Positions 23,944-31,613 of a DNA stretch of 35,526 bases are shown here, in pieces. Source of the stretch: an uncultured Neglectibacter sp. (lineage in GTDB: Bacteria > Bacillota > Clostridia > Oscillospirales > Acutalibacteraceae); assembly GCA_947647615.1 (NCBI GenBank), contig CANSKS010000030.1, positions 1-35,526 on the forward strand. Direction: 5' to 3'. A program made the position numbers and the translations under genes. The notes beneath the pieces are model-generated. The model worked only from the letters and a program-made list of their open reading frames with translations, did no database searches and was not told the origin of the DNA. Position 1 is the first letter of the stretch. Each line of letters begins with the position of its first letter.

Positions 23944-23995
23944 GTGTTTTTTGGAAAAATCCATTATCGGAAAATTCCGGAGAATTTCCGGGAAA

Positions 23996-24032
23996 GGAAG
24001 AAAACCCCCGGCCTGCTACGCGGCAAGCCGGG
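23996..24032 (-). terminator. terminator of the cyclase gene
   Basis: Minus-strand stem cccggcttgc / gcaggccggg (24007-24032, one G-T pair) with a six-base loop, then ggttttcttcc. Confidence 0.75.
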
Positions 24033-24078
24033 AGTTCCAAGATCCGATATTTGAAACAGCTACCCAAAAACGGGCACT

Positions 24079-24663
24079 CTACACCTGAGCAATCCCCTCC
24101 AACAGCAGAGGCCGTGCAGGTGCGCCTTCCACACCGCCCAGCTTCAAGGGAGCACTGACCAGGAAATAATTTCCCTCCGGCACATTCTTCAGCAGAGCGG
24201 CCTCCAAAATGGCCACTTCCTTTTTTAAAAGCGCCACATGTACCGGCCCGTTGTTTCCCATTGCTCCCACGGTAGGGCCTTCTACCCCTAAAAACCAAAG
24301 GCCCAGCTCCGCCATTTTTTCGGCGGCTTCCAGGGTGATTTCTATTTCCCCCCGGATCAGCAGGCGGCGGGTGCCGTCGGCCAGAACGTCCGTCACTGTC
24401 TCCGGCAGCAGCTTCCCCTCGTGAGCGATCACCTTGCAGGGGCCTACGCACTTTTCCAGGTCCAGCCGGTCGACCGGGCGGCCTCCCGCACAGAAATGCA
24501 AAGGCGCATCCATATGAGTGCCGTTGTGGGAACCCATGGTGAGCCTTGTCAGGTTATAAGAAGCCCCCGCTTCCATGCTGGACACCCATTCCTTTTCCGG
24601 GACCGGGTCCCCGGGAAACACCCAGGCGGAAAACAGCTCTTTTGACAAATCGTAAATTTTCAT
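24079..24663 (-). CDS. cyclase family metal hydrolase (KynB-like)
   Basis: 194 residues of the PF04199 cyclase/kynurenine formamidase family. The zinc-binding motif HxGTHxDxxxH is complete: H46, H50, D52, H56 in SHNGTHMDAPLHF. These enzymes hydrolyse N-formylkynurenine, isatin or similar amides. No other tryptophan-degradation gene is in the window, so the substrate is open. Shine-Dalgarno GAGGGAG sits six bases before ATG 24663. Stands alone with its own terminator. Confidence 0.85.
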   Translation of the reverse strand: MKIYDLSKELFSAWVFPGDPVPEKEWVSSMEAGASYNLTRLTMGSHNGTHMDAPLHFCAGGRPVDRLDLEKCVGPCKVIAHEGKLLPETVTDVLADGTRRLLIRGEIEITLEAAEKMAELGLWFLGVEGPTVGAMGNNGPVHVALLKKEVAILEAALLKNVPEGNYFLVSAPLKLGGVEGAPARPLLLEGIAQV

Positions 24664-24826
24664 AGGCCACTCCCTCTTTTCTATGCTATCCCCGGCTTAC
24701 GGGAAGCCGCTTTCGTCTATTTCAAGCTTTCTGGTTTCGCGCAAAGCAGGCTGCCGCGCCATCCTGGCGCTTCCAATTGTGCGAAGGGGCTTAAAAATTG
24801 ACGTTGAAAAACAGCCGCCTTACAAA

Positions 24827-25534
24827 TTACAGCGAACCGATGACGCCGCAAAGGAGCTTTTGGGCCTTTTCCGCCGATTCCTGGGCAAAAGTGAGAAAAT
24901 CTACCTTACCGCTGTCGTTGGCGTTATCGGAAATAGTGCGTAGCACCGCACAGGGCGTTTGGTTCAGCAGGCAGGCGTGGGCAATGGAAGCTCCTTCCAT
25001 CTCACAGGCCAGGGCGCCGAAGGTCTCGAAAAGCCGCTGGCCCGCCTCTCCGTCGGCCAGGAAGCGATCGCCGGTGGCAATGACGCCCCGATGGGCTTTC
25101 CCGTACAAGCCCTGGGCGGCTTCCTCCAGCCGCCGGGCCAGCCCTTCGTCACAGGGGAATTCTACCACCGGACGGCCGTCAGGAGGCAGGTTCAACTGGG
25201 CCAGGGGATCTCCCAAGGCGGTGGAATCAAAATCGTACTGCACGCAGGCGGTGGCCAGCACTACGTCGCCAATATGTACCTCTTTGCCAATGCCGCCTGC
25301 CACGCCGATGTTGATCACGGCCCTGGGGGCGTAATGGTCGATGAGCACCTGGGCACAAAGGGCGGAATTCACCTTGCCAACGGAACACTGGACAGTGACG
25401 CATTCCACCCCGGAAAGAGTTCCCACATGGAACTTCATACTGCTGTGCTCCTCTACAGAACGGATCTCCATCGCGCTCAAAACGGCCTCGATCTCCACGG
25501 CCATAGCGCCTAAAATGCCAATAGGTTGCTTCAT
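24827..25534 (-). CDS. mtnN: 5'-methylthioadenosine/S-adenosylhomocysteine nucleosidase
   Basis: 235 residues. It cleaves adenine from methylthioadenosine, S-adenosylhomocysteine and 5'-deoxyadenosine, clearing SAM by-products. GAM followed by E14 near the N-terminus, EMEGA and TISDNAND carry the catalytic Glu, the ribose-binding Glu and the catalytic Asp. Start ATG 25534 (MKQPIGILGAM) is chosen over the frame reaching 25600. Monocistronic by position. Confidence 0.93.
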   Translation of the reverse strand: MKQPIGILGAMAVEIEAVLSAMEIRSVEEHSSMKFHVGTLSGVECVTVQCSVGKVNSALCAQVLIDHYAPRAVINIGVAGGIGKEVHIGDVVLATACVQYDFDSTALGDPLAQLNLPPDGRPVVEFPCDEGLARRLEEAAQGLYGKAHRGVIATGDRFLADGEAGQRLFETFGALACEMEGASIAHACLLNQTPCAVLRTISDNANDSGKVDFLTFAQESAEKAQKLLCGVIGSL

Positions 25535-25616
25535 GGTCTTACCCTCTTTCCTTCTGAAAAATAATTTAAGATTAAGGAACAAAATACCTGCCCGGAACAA
25601 AGCGTACAGGCCTTTC

Positions 25617-25649
25617 CGAAAAACCGGTCCTCGCCCGGAAATGGCAAGG
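25617..25649 (-). terminator. terminator of the YcxB-like gene
   Basis: Minus-strand stem ccttgcc / ggcgagg (25629-25649) with a 7-base loop, then accggttttt. A weaker stem lies just upstream of it. Confidence 0.5.
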
Positions 25650-25688
25650 GGACCCCTCTCCTGGAAAGGGCAGGGGCTTTACCCGCAT

Positions 25689-26987
25689 TTACCGCTTTTT
25701 CCCCGTCTTTTCAGAAATAAACTTTACAAAGTCCTCGTATTCGCCCAACCGGAAGCCAAAACGGTCTACCAAATAGGCATTATCCGGCCCATAATACAGG
25801 TAAAGGTAATGGTCGTGCTTTCTCACATCGGTGATCTGCAAATAGGGGTACACGCTGGCAGACTGCACCCCGGAAACCCGGAAAGCGTCCTCGTAAAAGG
25901 CGTAGACCGCCGTAGAGCTGGGGCCGCGGGCATACACCCTGCGCTGGACCTTTTGTATATTGGTGGGCGTTATGGCCACCTTGTAGCCGTAGTATACCAC
26001 AAGGCCCACGGCCAGAAGCTTCATCCAAATCTCCGTATCCATGCCGAACACCAGCACCAAAATGACAATGCTGGACAATCCTCCAAACAGCAGAGAGGGC
26101 AGGTTTTTCACATAGGCGTGGTAGAAACTGAAAGTCTTAACAGCCTCCTGGGTACAATCGGTAGCGTTGGAGAACTTCATTTCCCCCTCTACCGTATCGG
26201 TGCCGTGAAGGCGCCGGTATTCTTCCAGCTGGTGGGCCAAACGGGCTTTTCTCCGTTTTTCGGCCCGGTTCCTTAAGGGAATGGCAACAAAGGGAGCCGC
26301 AATGGCTACTACCAGCAGCACCAAAAGGCCTACAAACCGGACCACGTCCATTGTGGTGAGGGAGGTGTCCGGCACAGGCAGGATTTCCCGGAAACGCACG
26401 GAGCCGATCATCTCTTCCAGCAGCTCCACATGCTCCTGGGGAATCTCCTTTTCCCCACCGTACACGTCAAAGGTAAAGGAATAGCCATTTACAATGGTGC
26501 CGTAAAGCAGCTCATGCTGGGTGGTGCCCTCCACTTCCCCATCTACCTGAATGCGGAAAAAAGGCACCTGGGCTTCGCCCTCGTAGTAACCACTGGTTAC
26601 CGTGAAATTGGCGCTGCCGCCCTGGCTCAAATTTTCCAACACCTTCCGGCGGTCTTCCTCGGAAAGCTCCGCCAGGTTAAATACCTGCTTGGAATAGTCC
26701 GATTCCTTTTTCATCACCAAAATGCTCAAGCTGCCGTCTTCGCTGACAAAATTGGCTATGGCGTTCATATCGTTATATTCTTTCAGCTTGGAAGCGGGAT
26801 CTCCCACACCGATGAGAGCCCAAGCCGGGTCATCCAAGGCAGTTTCCAAACTGAACTGGTAAAAGCCCTCAGGCACCTGGGCGGTGAAATCCTCCGCTTC
26901 CCAGGTTTTGGCCTGGACACAGAAGGGCAGCGCCGCCAAAGCCAGTGCCGCCAGAAGCAGCGCGGCAATTCTTCTTCGTTTTTTCAA
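25689..26987 (-). CDS. secreted-domain membrane protein with C-terminal YcxB-like domain
   Basis: 432 residues starting at TTG 26987, six bases after AAAGGGGAAAG. The frame before it is not signal-like. Order: signal peptide (LKKRRRIAALLLAALALAALPF, ending near VQA), extracytoplasmic domain of about 180 residues opening FTAQVPEGFYQF, a helix near 215-238, then two closely spaced helices near 285-330, and a C-terminal part (RRVYARGPSSTAVYAFYEDAFRVSG onward) resembling the YcxB domain of bacterial membrane proteins. Function unknown. No neighbour gives a clue; it has its own promoter with a leader near 185 bases. Confidence 0.6.
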   Translation of the reverse strand: MKKRRRIAALLLAALALAALPFCVQAKTWEAEDFTAQVPEGFYQFSLETALDDPAWALIGVGDPASKLKEYNDMNAIANFVSEDGSLSILVMKKESDYSKQVFNLAELSEEDRRKVLENLSQGGSANFTVTSGYYEGEAQVPFFRIQVDGEVEGTTQHELLYGTIVNGYSFTFDVYGGEKEIPQEHVELLEEMIGSVRFREILPVPDTSLTTMDVVRFVGLLVLLVVAIAAPFVAIPLRNRAEKRRKARLAHQLEEYRRLHGTDTVEGEMKFSNATDCTQEAVKTFSFYHAYVKNLPSLLFGGLSSIVILVLVFGMDTEIWMKLLAVGLVVYYGYKVAITPTNIQKVQRRVYARGPSSTAVYAFYEDAFRVSGVQSASVYPYLQITDVRKHDHYLYLYYGPDNAYLVDRFGFRLGEYEDFVKFISEKTGKKR

Positions 26988-27178
26988 TGTTATCTTTCCC
27001 CTTTTTTCTACAGGCGCAAATCTCCGACCTGGCCCTGTTATTCTGCAGTGCAAGGCTTCCAGCCTTTTTTACCGGAGCCCTTCGGCTTTCCCGGTCCGGC
27101 CGCCGCCCTGCTGGCACGGGGGCCACCTTTCCCCGGAGCTTCCTCTCGCCCGCTCCACAAAGCCGTTCCCGCGAAAAC

Positions 27179-27184
27179 ATTATA
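27179..27184 (-). promoter_or_regulatory. -10 element of the YcxB-like gene
   Basis: Minus-strand TGTTATAAT is an extended -10. The nearest -35-like TTGACT is only 15 bases upstream. If used, the leader before TTG 26987 is about 185 bases; I see no named riboswitch in it. Confidence 0.45.
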
Positions 27185-27234
27185 ACATAAGAAAGAAAAA
27201 GTCAAAAGGAAAATCACAAAAAATTAACAAATCA

Positions 27235-27263
27235 TTGACTGTGAACCCGGAAAAAGGTAAAAT
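27235..27263 (+). promoter_or_regulatory. promoter of the SDR-GNAT operon
   Basis: TTGACT (27235-27240), a 17-base spacer and TAAAAT (27258-27263), about 30 bases before the SDR start. Divergent from the promoter at 27179; together they explain the 310-base gap. Confidence 0.75.
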
Positions 27264-27297
27264 CAACACAGAAAAGTAATTTTGCGTTTGAGAAAGG

Positions 27298-28071
27298 ATG
27301 GCGTTTCATATGGTGACCGCTGTTATCACCGGGGCTTCCAGTGGTCTTGGAAAAGAATATATCAACGCGATTATTGCCCAATACCCCAGCGTGGACGCTT
27401 TTTGGCTTGTGGCCCGCCGGAAAGAGGTTTTGAAAGAAGTGGCTCAGGAACATCCCGATAAAACCATTGCCACCATTTCTCTAGACCTTTCCAAGGCAGA
27501 AAGCTACGACTTGTTCGAAAAGCTTTTAAAAGAAAACAATCCCGAAATCAAGGTGCTCATCAACAATGCCGGATACGGGAAATGTACCGATTTCTTTTCT
27601 TCCAACCGAGCCCAGCAAACCGGTATGGTGGATCTGAATTGTCGCGCCCTCACCGCCATGACTCGGCTTTGCCTTCCCTATATGCTGGATAACAGCCTTG
27701 TGTTGAACATCTCCTCCATCGCCTCCTTCGTGCCCACGCCCCGGATGTCGGTATACAGCGCCACCAAAGCTTATGTGACTGCCCTTTCCAGGGCCCTGCG
27801 GGATGAGCTTCGCCCCAGAGGGATCAACGTGACCGCCGTTTGTCCTGGCCCCATGGACACCGATTTCTGGAACGTGGCAAACGTGCCGGAGGGGAAATCT
27901 CGGCTGATCGACAGGCTGCCCCGGGTAGACCCAAAAGCAGTCGCGGTGGGTTCCCTGCGGGCTGCCAAGCGGGGCAAGGCCCTTTACACCAAGAGCCTGT
28001 TTTACAAGTTTTACCGGCTGCTGGCCAAATTGCTTCCCCACGGCTTCTTAATGGAGTTTACGGAAATATGA
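27298..28071 (+). CDS. short-chain dehydrogenase/reductase (SDR)
   Basis: 257 residues. NAD(P) site TGASSGLG at the N-terminus, INNAGYG motif, and the catalytic Ser-Tyr-x3-Lys (SSIASFVP... VYSATKAY). Classical SDR of the DltE/YdfG-like type; the substrate is unknown. C-terminal LFYKFYRLLAKLLPHGFL is amphipathic and may touch membrane. Start choice: ATG 27298 has GAGAAAGG directly adjacent; ATG 27310, which starts MVTAVITGAS, is an equally likely alternative. Its last four bases overlap the next gene. Confidence 0.88.
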   Translation: MAFHMVTAVITGASSGLGKEYINAIIAQYPSVDAFWLVARRKEVLKEVAQEHPDKTIATISLDLSKAESYDLFEKLLKENNPEIKVLINNAGYGKCTDFFSSNRAQQTGMVDLNCRALTAMTRLCLPYMLDNSLVLNISSIASFVPTPRMSVYSATKAYVTALSRALRDELRPRGINVTAVCPGPMDTDFWNVANVPEGKSRLIDRLPRVDPKAVAVGSLRAAKRGKALYTKSLFYKFYRLLAKLLPHGFLMEFTEI

Positions 28072-28634
28072 AACCTCTCTTTTTGTCGGAAGGTTCGGTG
28101 GCCCTGCGGCCGCTGGCAGAGGAGGACGCCCCTCTGCTGCTCCGGTGGCTTACTGACTCCAGGGTATTGGAATATTGGGAGGGCCCCAATGCCAAGTTTA
28201 CGCCTCAGCGCATTCGGGAGCAATTTTACTCGAAAGAGAAAGACTTTTTCCGGTGTATCGTAGAATATGAAGAACGGTCCATTGGCTATTTACAGGCCTA
28301 CCGGCTGGACCAGGAGCTTTTCAAAGAATATGAATATTCCCCGGAGCCGGGGGCCCTTTCCTTTGGCATAGACCAGTTTATTGGGGAGCCGGAATACTGG
28401 GGCCAAAAAATTGGCCGGGCCTTTGTTTCCTTGGTCGTAACATATCTCACCCAACAGGAAGGGGCCGCCTCGGTGGTCTTGGACCCCCACACCGATAATC
28501 TGCGGGCCATCCGCTGTTACGAGGCCTGCGGGTTCCGAAAGCTAAAATTCTTGCCCGCCCACGAGCTGCACGACGGTGTTCTGGTCGATTGCTGGCTCAT
28601 GGAATACCGTGCGAAAAGGGCTGTCGCTCTTTAA
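28068..28634 (+). CDS. GNAT acetyltransferase related to AAC(6')-Ie
   Basis: 188 residues. The sequence parallels the N-terminal acetyltransferase half of the bifunctional enzyme AAC(6')-Ie-APH(2'')-Ia along its whole length as I recall it: WLTDSRVLEYW, IVEYEERSIGYLQAY, GIDQFIGEPEYWGQKIG, VVLDPHTDNLRAIRCYEACGFR and LPAHELHDG. The Asp of GIDQFIGEP (D102) occupies the place of catalytic Asp99. The acetyl-CoA loop is GQKIGRAF. It would transfer acetyl from acetyl-CoA to an amine, possibly an aminoglycoside 6'-amine; activity is inferred. There is no phosphotransferase domain. The start overlaps the SDR stop (ATGA), so translation is coupled. Confidence 0.85.
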   Translation: MKPLFLSEGSVALRPLAEEDAPLLLRWLTDSRVLEYWEGPNAKFTPQRIREQFYSKEKDFFRCIVEYEERSIGYLQAYRLDQELFKEYEYSPEPGALSFGIDQFIGEPEYWGQKIGRAFVSLVVTYLTQQEGAASVVLDPHTDNLRAIRCYEACGFRKLKFLPAHELHDGVLVDCWLMEYRAKRAVAL

Positions 28635-28643
28635 GCAAACAAC

Positions 28644-28681
28644 AAGGCCCGCCGCAGGTTTTTGGACTCGCGGCGGGCCTT
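28644..28681. terminator. bidirectional hairpin between convergent genes
   Basis: Perfect 12-bp stem aaggcccgccgc / gcggcgggcctt with a 14-base loop, between the convergent GNAT and MFS genes. T-runs are weak on both sides (ttgttgttt on the minus strand). Confidence 0.65.
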
Positions 28682-28712
28682 GCTGTTCGGCCTCCCTGCG
28701 GCAAGGGGGCTC

Positions 28713-29909
28713 TCAATTTTTTATTTGTGAGCTTTCTTTTCGCAAGCTCTTTAGCAGGAAAAGGGAAAGCAGCAGTACCAACGGGAAAACGCAGCCCACA
28801 AGCATGCCTTTTCGCAGGTCGTTGCCGGCGCTTTGGGTGATACTCCCCACCAATCCCGGTCCAAAGGCCCCGCCCAGGTCGCCCGCCATGGCCAGCAAGG
28901 CAAACATGGCCGTTCCGCCATTGGGCAGTCTGCCGGAGCAAACGCTGATGGTGCCGGGCCACATAATACCCACGGAAAAGCCGCACAGCACGCAGCCTGC
29001 CAGCCCCAGCAAAGGGGAGTCGGAAAGGGAAGCCAGTCCGTAACAGGCCAGGCACAGACAGGCCGAGCCCGTCATGAATTTCATAAGGTCCAGCTTGTGG
29101 CCGTATTTTCCAAAGATCACCCGGCTGATGCCCATGGTCACCGCGAACAGGCAGGGGCCCGTCAGGTCCCCCATGGCTTTAGAAAGCCCCAAGGCCGCTT
29201 CCGTATAGGCAGAGGCCCACTGGGACATGGAAAGCTCGGAAGCTCCCGCGCACACCATAAGGACGATAGAAACCCAAAACAGAGGCGTCCGAAGCAGGCT
29301 GCTCACCTTCATGCCCTTGCCATCCTCTACGGGGTGCTCTATGGGGCAGGTGACAAAATTATAGATGTTGTAAAGGGGCACAAGGGCCCACAGGCAGGCC
29401 AGCCATTTCCAGCTGTCTATGCCGAAAACCGCGAAGAACAGGGTGGACACCGCAACAACCCCCACCGAGCCCCAACAGTAAAAGGAGTGGAGCAGGCTCA
29501 TGACGGCCTCCTTGTGCTCAAAGGGACAGGCCTCTACGATGGGACTTCCCAACACCTCAATCAAACCGCTGCCCACCGCATAAACCACCACACTCACCAA
29601 AATGCCCGCCAAAGGGCTTGGGAGCAGCCCCGGCAAAAAGGCCAGCCCCAAAAGCCCCAAGGCAGAGCACAGCTCCGAGGCCACAACGCATTTGCGGTAC
29701 CCGATGCGGTCCGCGAAGAAAGAGCATAAGACATCCACCACCAGCTGAGTCAGAAAAAACACAGTGGAGATCAGGGCTATCTTCCCCAGGGGGATCTGGT
29801 ATTCCTTATGGAATTTCAAAAAGAGCAGCGGCGCGAAGTTCGCAGCGATGGCCTGGGTGATGAAGCCCAGATAGCACGCCCTCAAGGTTTTTTTATAATT
29901 CTTTGCCAT
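28713..29909 (-). CDS. MFS transporter, 12 helices
   Basis: 398 residues with 12 predicted helices. The loop-2 motif appears as FFADRIGYRK (D-R-x-G-x-R/K form). The layout resembles the sugar/FHS-like MFS group, but I cannot name the substrate. It is transcribed away from an AraC-type regulator, a common arrangement for induced sugar uptake, so that regulator is its probable activator. Confidence 0.85.
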   Translation of the reverse strand: MAKNYKKTLRACYLGFITQAIAANFAPLLFLKFHKEYQIPLGKIALISTVFFLTQLVVDVLCSFFADRIGYRKCVVASELCSALGLLGLAFLPGLLPSPLAGILVSVVVYAVGSGLIEVLGSPIVEACPFEHKEAVMSLLHSFYCWGSVGVVAVSTLFFAVFGIDSWKWLACLWALVPLYNIYNFVTCPIEHPVEDGKGMKVSSLLRTPLFWVSIVLMVCAGASELSMSQWASAYTEAALGLSKAMGDLTGPCLFAVTMGISRVIFGKYGHKLDLMKFMTGSACLCLACYGLASLSDSPLLGLAGCVLCGFSVGIMWPGTISVCSGRLPNGGTAMFALLAMAGDLGGAFGPGLVGSITQSAGNDLRKGMLVGCVFPLVLLLSLFLLKSLRKESSQIKN

Positions 29910-29947
29910 GTTGACAAGCCTTCTCTTTCCCTGTTAGAATAAATGGG

Positions 29948-29976
29948 ATTATATCGCAATGATCCGGCAATAGCAA
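29948..29976 (-). promoter_or_regulatory. promoter of the MFS gene
   Basis: Minus-strand TTGCTA (29971-29976), a 17-base spacer and TATAAT (29948-29953). The weak -35 suits activator dependence. Confidence 0.65.
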
Positions 29977-30012
29977 TGGAATATTTCGCAATTTTATAAC
30001 ACTATTTCGCAA
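29952..30012. repeat. three direct tat(tt)cgcaa repeats in the divergent promoter region
   Basis: tatttcgcaa at 29982-29991 and 30003-30012 are 21 bases apart (two helical turns); a third, shortened site tatcgcaa at 29952-29959 overlaps the MFS -10 and ends 32 bases (three turns) before the end of the next. Direct repeats on one helix face are what AraC-family dimers bind. Confidence 0.6.
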
Positions 30013-30029
30013 AAACGGAGTGATTGCCC

Positions 30030-30980
30030 ATGTGCACTTTTGCCGGGTACGGCAAAACCATGCGGGATGAGTCTTTCCGGGAGACCACCCGCCATGGAAG
30101 CGAGGAATACCCTTTCCAGTATTACCTGGAAGATATTTGGCTGTTCGATTTTCACTGTATCGATTGGCACTGGCACCCGGAAGTGGAATTCGTGTTTTTA
30201 GAGCAGGGCACGGCGGAATTCCTGGTGGGGAACCAACGGCACATCCTGAACGCCGGGACGGGCATTTTTATCAATTCCCAGGTGATCCACCGGTTCGAAG
30301 CGACCGAAAGCGCCCAAATTCCCAACATTGTTTTCTCGCCCTTTCTCCTTGCTCCGGAAGAAAGCCTGATCTTTCAAAAATACATGCGTCCCGTTTTGGA
30401 TTCGCCGGTGGAATGCCTGGTGTTTTCCCAAAACCACCTGCAGCAAAGGGAAATTTTAAACAAGCTATGCGCCGTCTTTGCCGTCCAGGAGGCAGCCGGC
30501 GCCCGTGAGTTAAAAACCGTGGAGCTGCTGCTGGGCCTGTGGGAAATACTCTGTGAGCTGCCGGAAATATCAGGAGCCTTTTCCGCTCCCCGGCCCCGGG
30601 AACGAGGCCGGGCCCGGCTACAGATTATGCTGCAATATATCCATAAAAACTACCCGCACCCCATTTCCTTAGACGACATCGCGGGGGCCGTGGCGCTGAG
30701 CAAAAGCAGCGTGCTGAGCCTGTTCCGGCAAACCATTCACACCTCCCCTGTAAGTTACCTGCTAAATTACAGGCTAAAGCAGGCCGCCAAGCTGCTTGCC
30801 GCTACGGAAAACAACGTTTCTGCCATTGCGGAGGCAACCGGCTTCGAAAGCACTGGGTATTTCTGCCGCAAATTTAAAGAAGCCTTCCAGGTCACTCCCA
30901 GCGAATACAGAAGAAAAGCCGCTCGCGGCATAGCCCTTTTGGAAGCTCCAGCGGCGGGCAGCACCGGAAGCGCCCCTTGA
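30030..30980 (+). CDS. AraC family transcriptional regulator
   Basis: 316 residues. An N-terminal cupin (HWHPEVEFVFLEQGTAEFLVGN, AGTGIFINSQVIHRFE) would bind a small ligand, probably a sugar. The C-terminal 100 residues carry two helix-turn-helix motifs (ISLDDIAGAVALSKSSVLSLF and NNVSAIAEATGFESTGYFCRKFKEAF). ATG 30030 is chosen nine bases after ACGGAG; a TTG at 30024 is too close. Divergent from the MFS gene. Confidence 0.9.
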   Translation: MCTFAGYGKTMRDESFRETTRHGSEEYPFQYYLEDIWLFDFHCIDWHWHPEVEFVFLEQGTAEFLVGNQRHILNAGTGIFINSQVIHRFEATESAQIPNIVFSPFLLAPEESLIFQKYMRPVLDSPVECLVFSQNHLQQREILNKLCAVFAVQEAAGARELKTVELLLGLWEILCELPEISGAFSAPRPRERGRARLQIMLQYIHKNYPHPISLDDIAGAVALSKSSVLSLFRQTIHTSPVSYLLNYRLKQAAKLLAATENNVSAIAEATGFESTGYFCRKFKEAFQVTPSEYRRKAARGIALLEAPAAGSTGSAP

Positions 30981-31037
30981 AGGACCGCCTATACTCTGAT
31001 TTTACATGCAGGCCATGGCCGCGGTTTTAGCGGAAGT

Positions 31038-31080
31038 CCGGCGTCACGCCGGCATCGGAGCAGGCGATGGGATATTTTTT
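31038..31080 (+). terminator. hairpins with T-run after araC
   Basis: Stem ccggcg / cgccgg (31038-31052) and a second stem catcg / cgatg (31053-31069) followed by gggatatttttttg. They separate the AraC gene from the ECF operon. Confidence 0.55.
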
Positions 31081-31090
31081 TGAAAAAACT

Positions 31091-31118
31091 TGTAACAAAC
31101 CGGCCCTTCGCCGGTCTA
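31091..31118 (+). promoter_or_regulatory. ECF-type promoter of the sigma/anti-sigma operon
   Basis: TGTAAC (31091-31096), a 16-base spacer, and GGTCTA (31113-31118). This matches the TGtAAC / cGTCta pattern of ECF sigma factors and points to autoregulation. The Shine-Dalgarno begins about 5 bases after the predicted start of transcription. Confidence 0.7.
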
Positions 31119-31142
31119 ATAGGCAGCAAAGGAGGTGAGGGC

Positions 31143-31613
31143 ATGGAAGAATTCGACCGGGTGTATGCCGAATATTTCGACACCGTGTACGGGTATATTC
31201 TCAAGCTGTGCCATGACCCCGCTTTGGCGGAAGAGGCTGTCCAAGAGGCATTCTTCAAGGCGCTGAAACAGGCGGGCTCCTTCCGAGGAGAGTGCAGTAT
31301 GCGTACCTGGCTGTGCCAGGTCGCCAAAAACACCTGCTATACTCTGTTGGAAAAGCGCAAGAAAAGCGGCCCCCTTCCCCCGGAATCCCCCGACCCCTTT
31401 GATATGGAAAGCCGCTTTGCGGACAAAGAACAAGCCATCGCCATCTACCAGGTGCTGCACCGGCTGGAAGAGCCCTACCGGGAGGTGTTCTGGCTGCGGG
31501 CCCTGGGCGAGCTGTCTTTTGTCCAAATAGCGTCCCTGTTCGACAAAACGGAAAGCTGGGCCCGAGTTACCTATCACCGGGCGAAACTAAAAATTAAGGA
31601 GGAATTGCCGTGA
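31143..31613 (+). CDS. ECF-type RNA polymerase sigma factor
   Basis: 156 residues. Region 2 (FDTVYGYILKLCHDPALAEEAVQEAFFKAL) and region 4 (LEEPYREVFWLRALGELSFVQIASLF... TYHRAKLKIKEEL) are both clear, with no region 3. ATG 31143 lies seven bases after AGGAGG. It overlaps the anti-sigma gene by four bases (GTGA), the usual coupling of an ECF factor with its inhibitor. The target promoters are likely of the TGTAAC/GGTCTA type. Confidence 0.93.
   Translation: MEEFDRVYAEYFDTVYGYILKLCHDPALAEEAVQEAFFKALKQAGSFRGECSMRTWLCQVAKNTCYTLLEKRKKSGPLPPESPDPFDMESRFADKEQAIAIYQVLHRLEEPYREVFWLRALGELSFVQIASLFDKTESWARVTYHRAKLKIKEELP

Noticed and set aside
28833-29729. 298-codon plus-strand frame opposite the MFS gene
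   Set aside because: Gln/His/Gly-rich antisense of a membrane protein; no ribosome site or recognisable domain.
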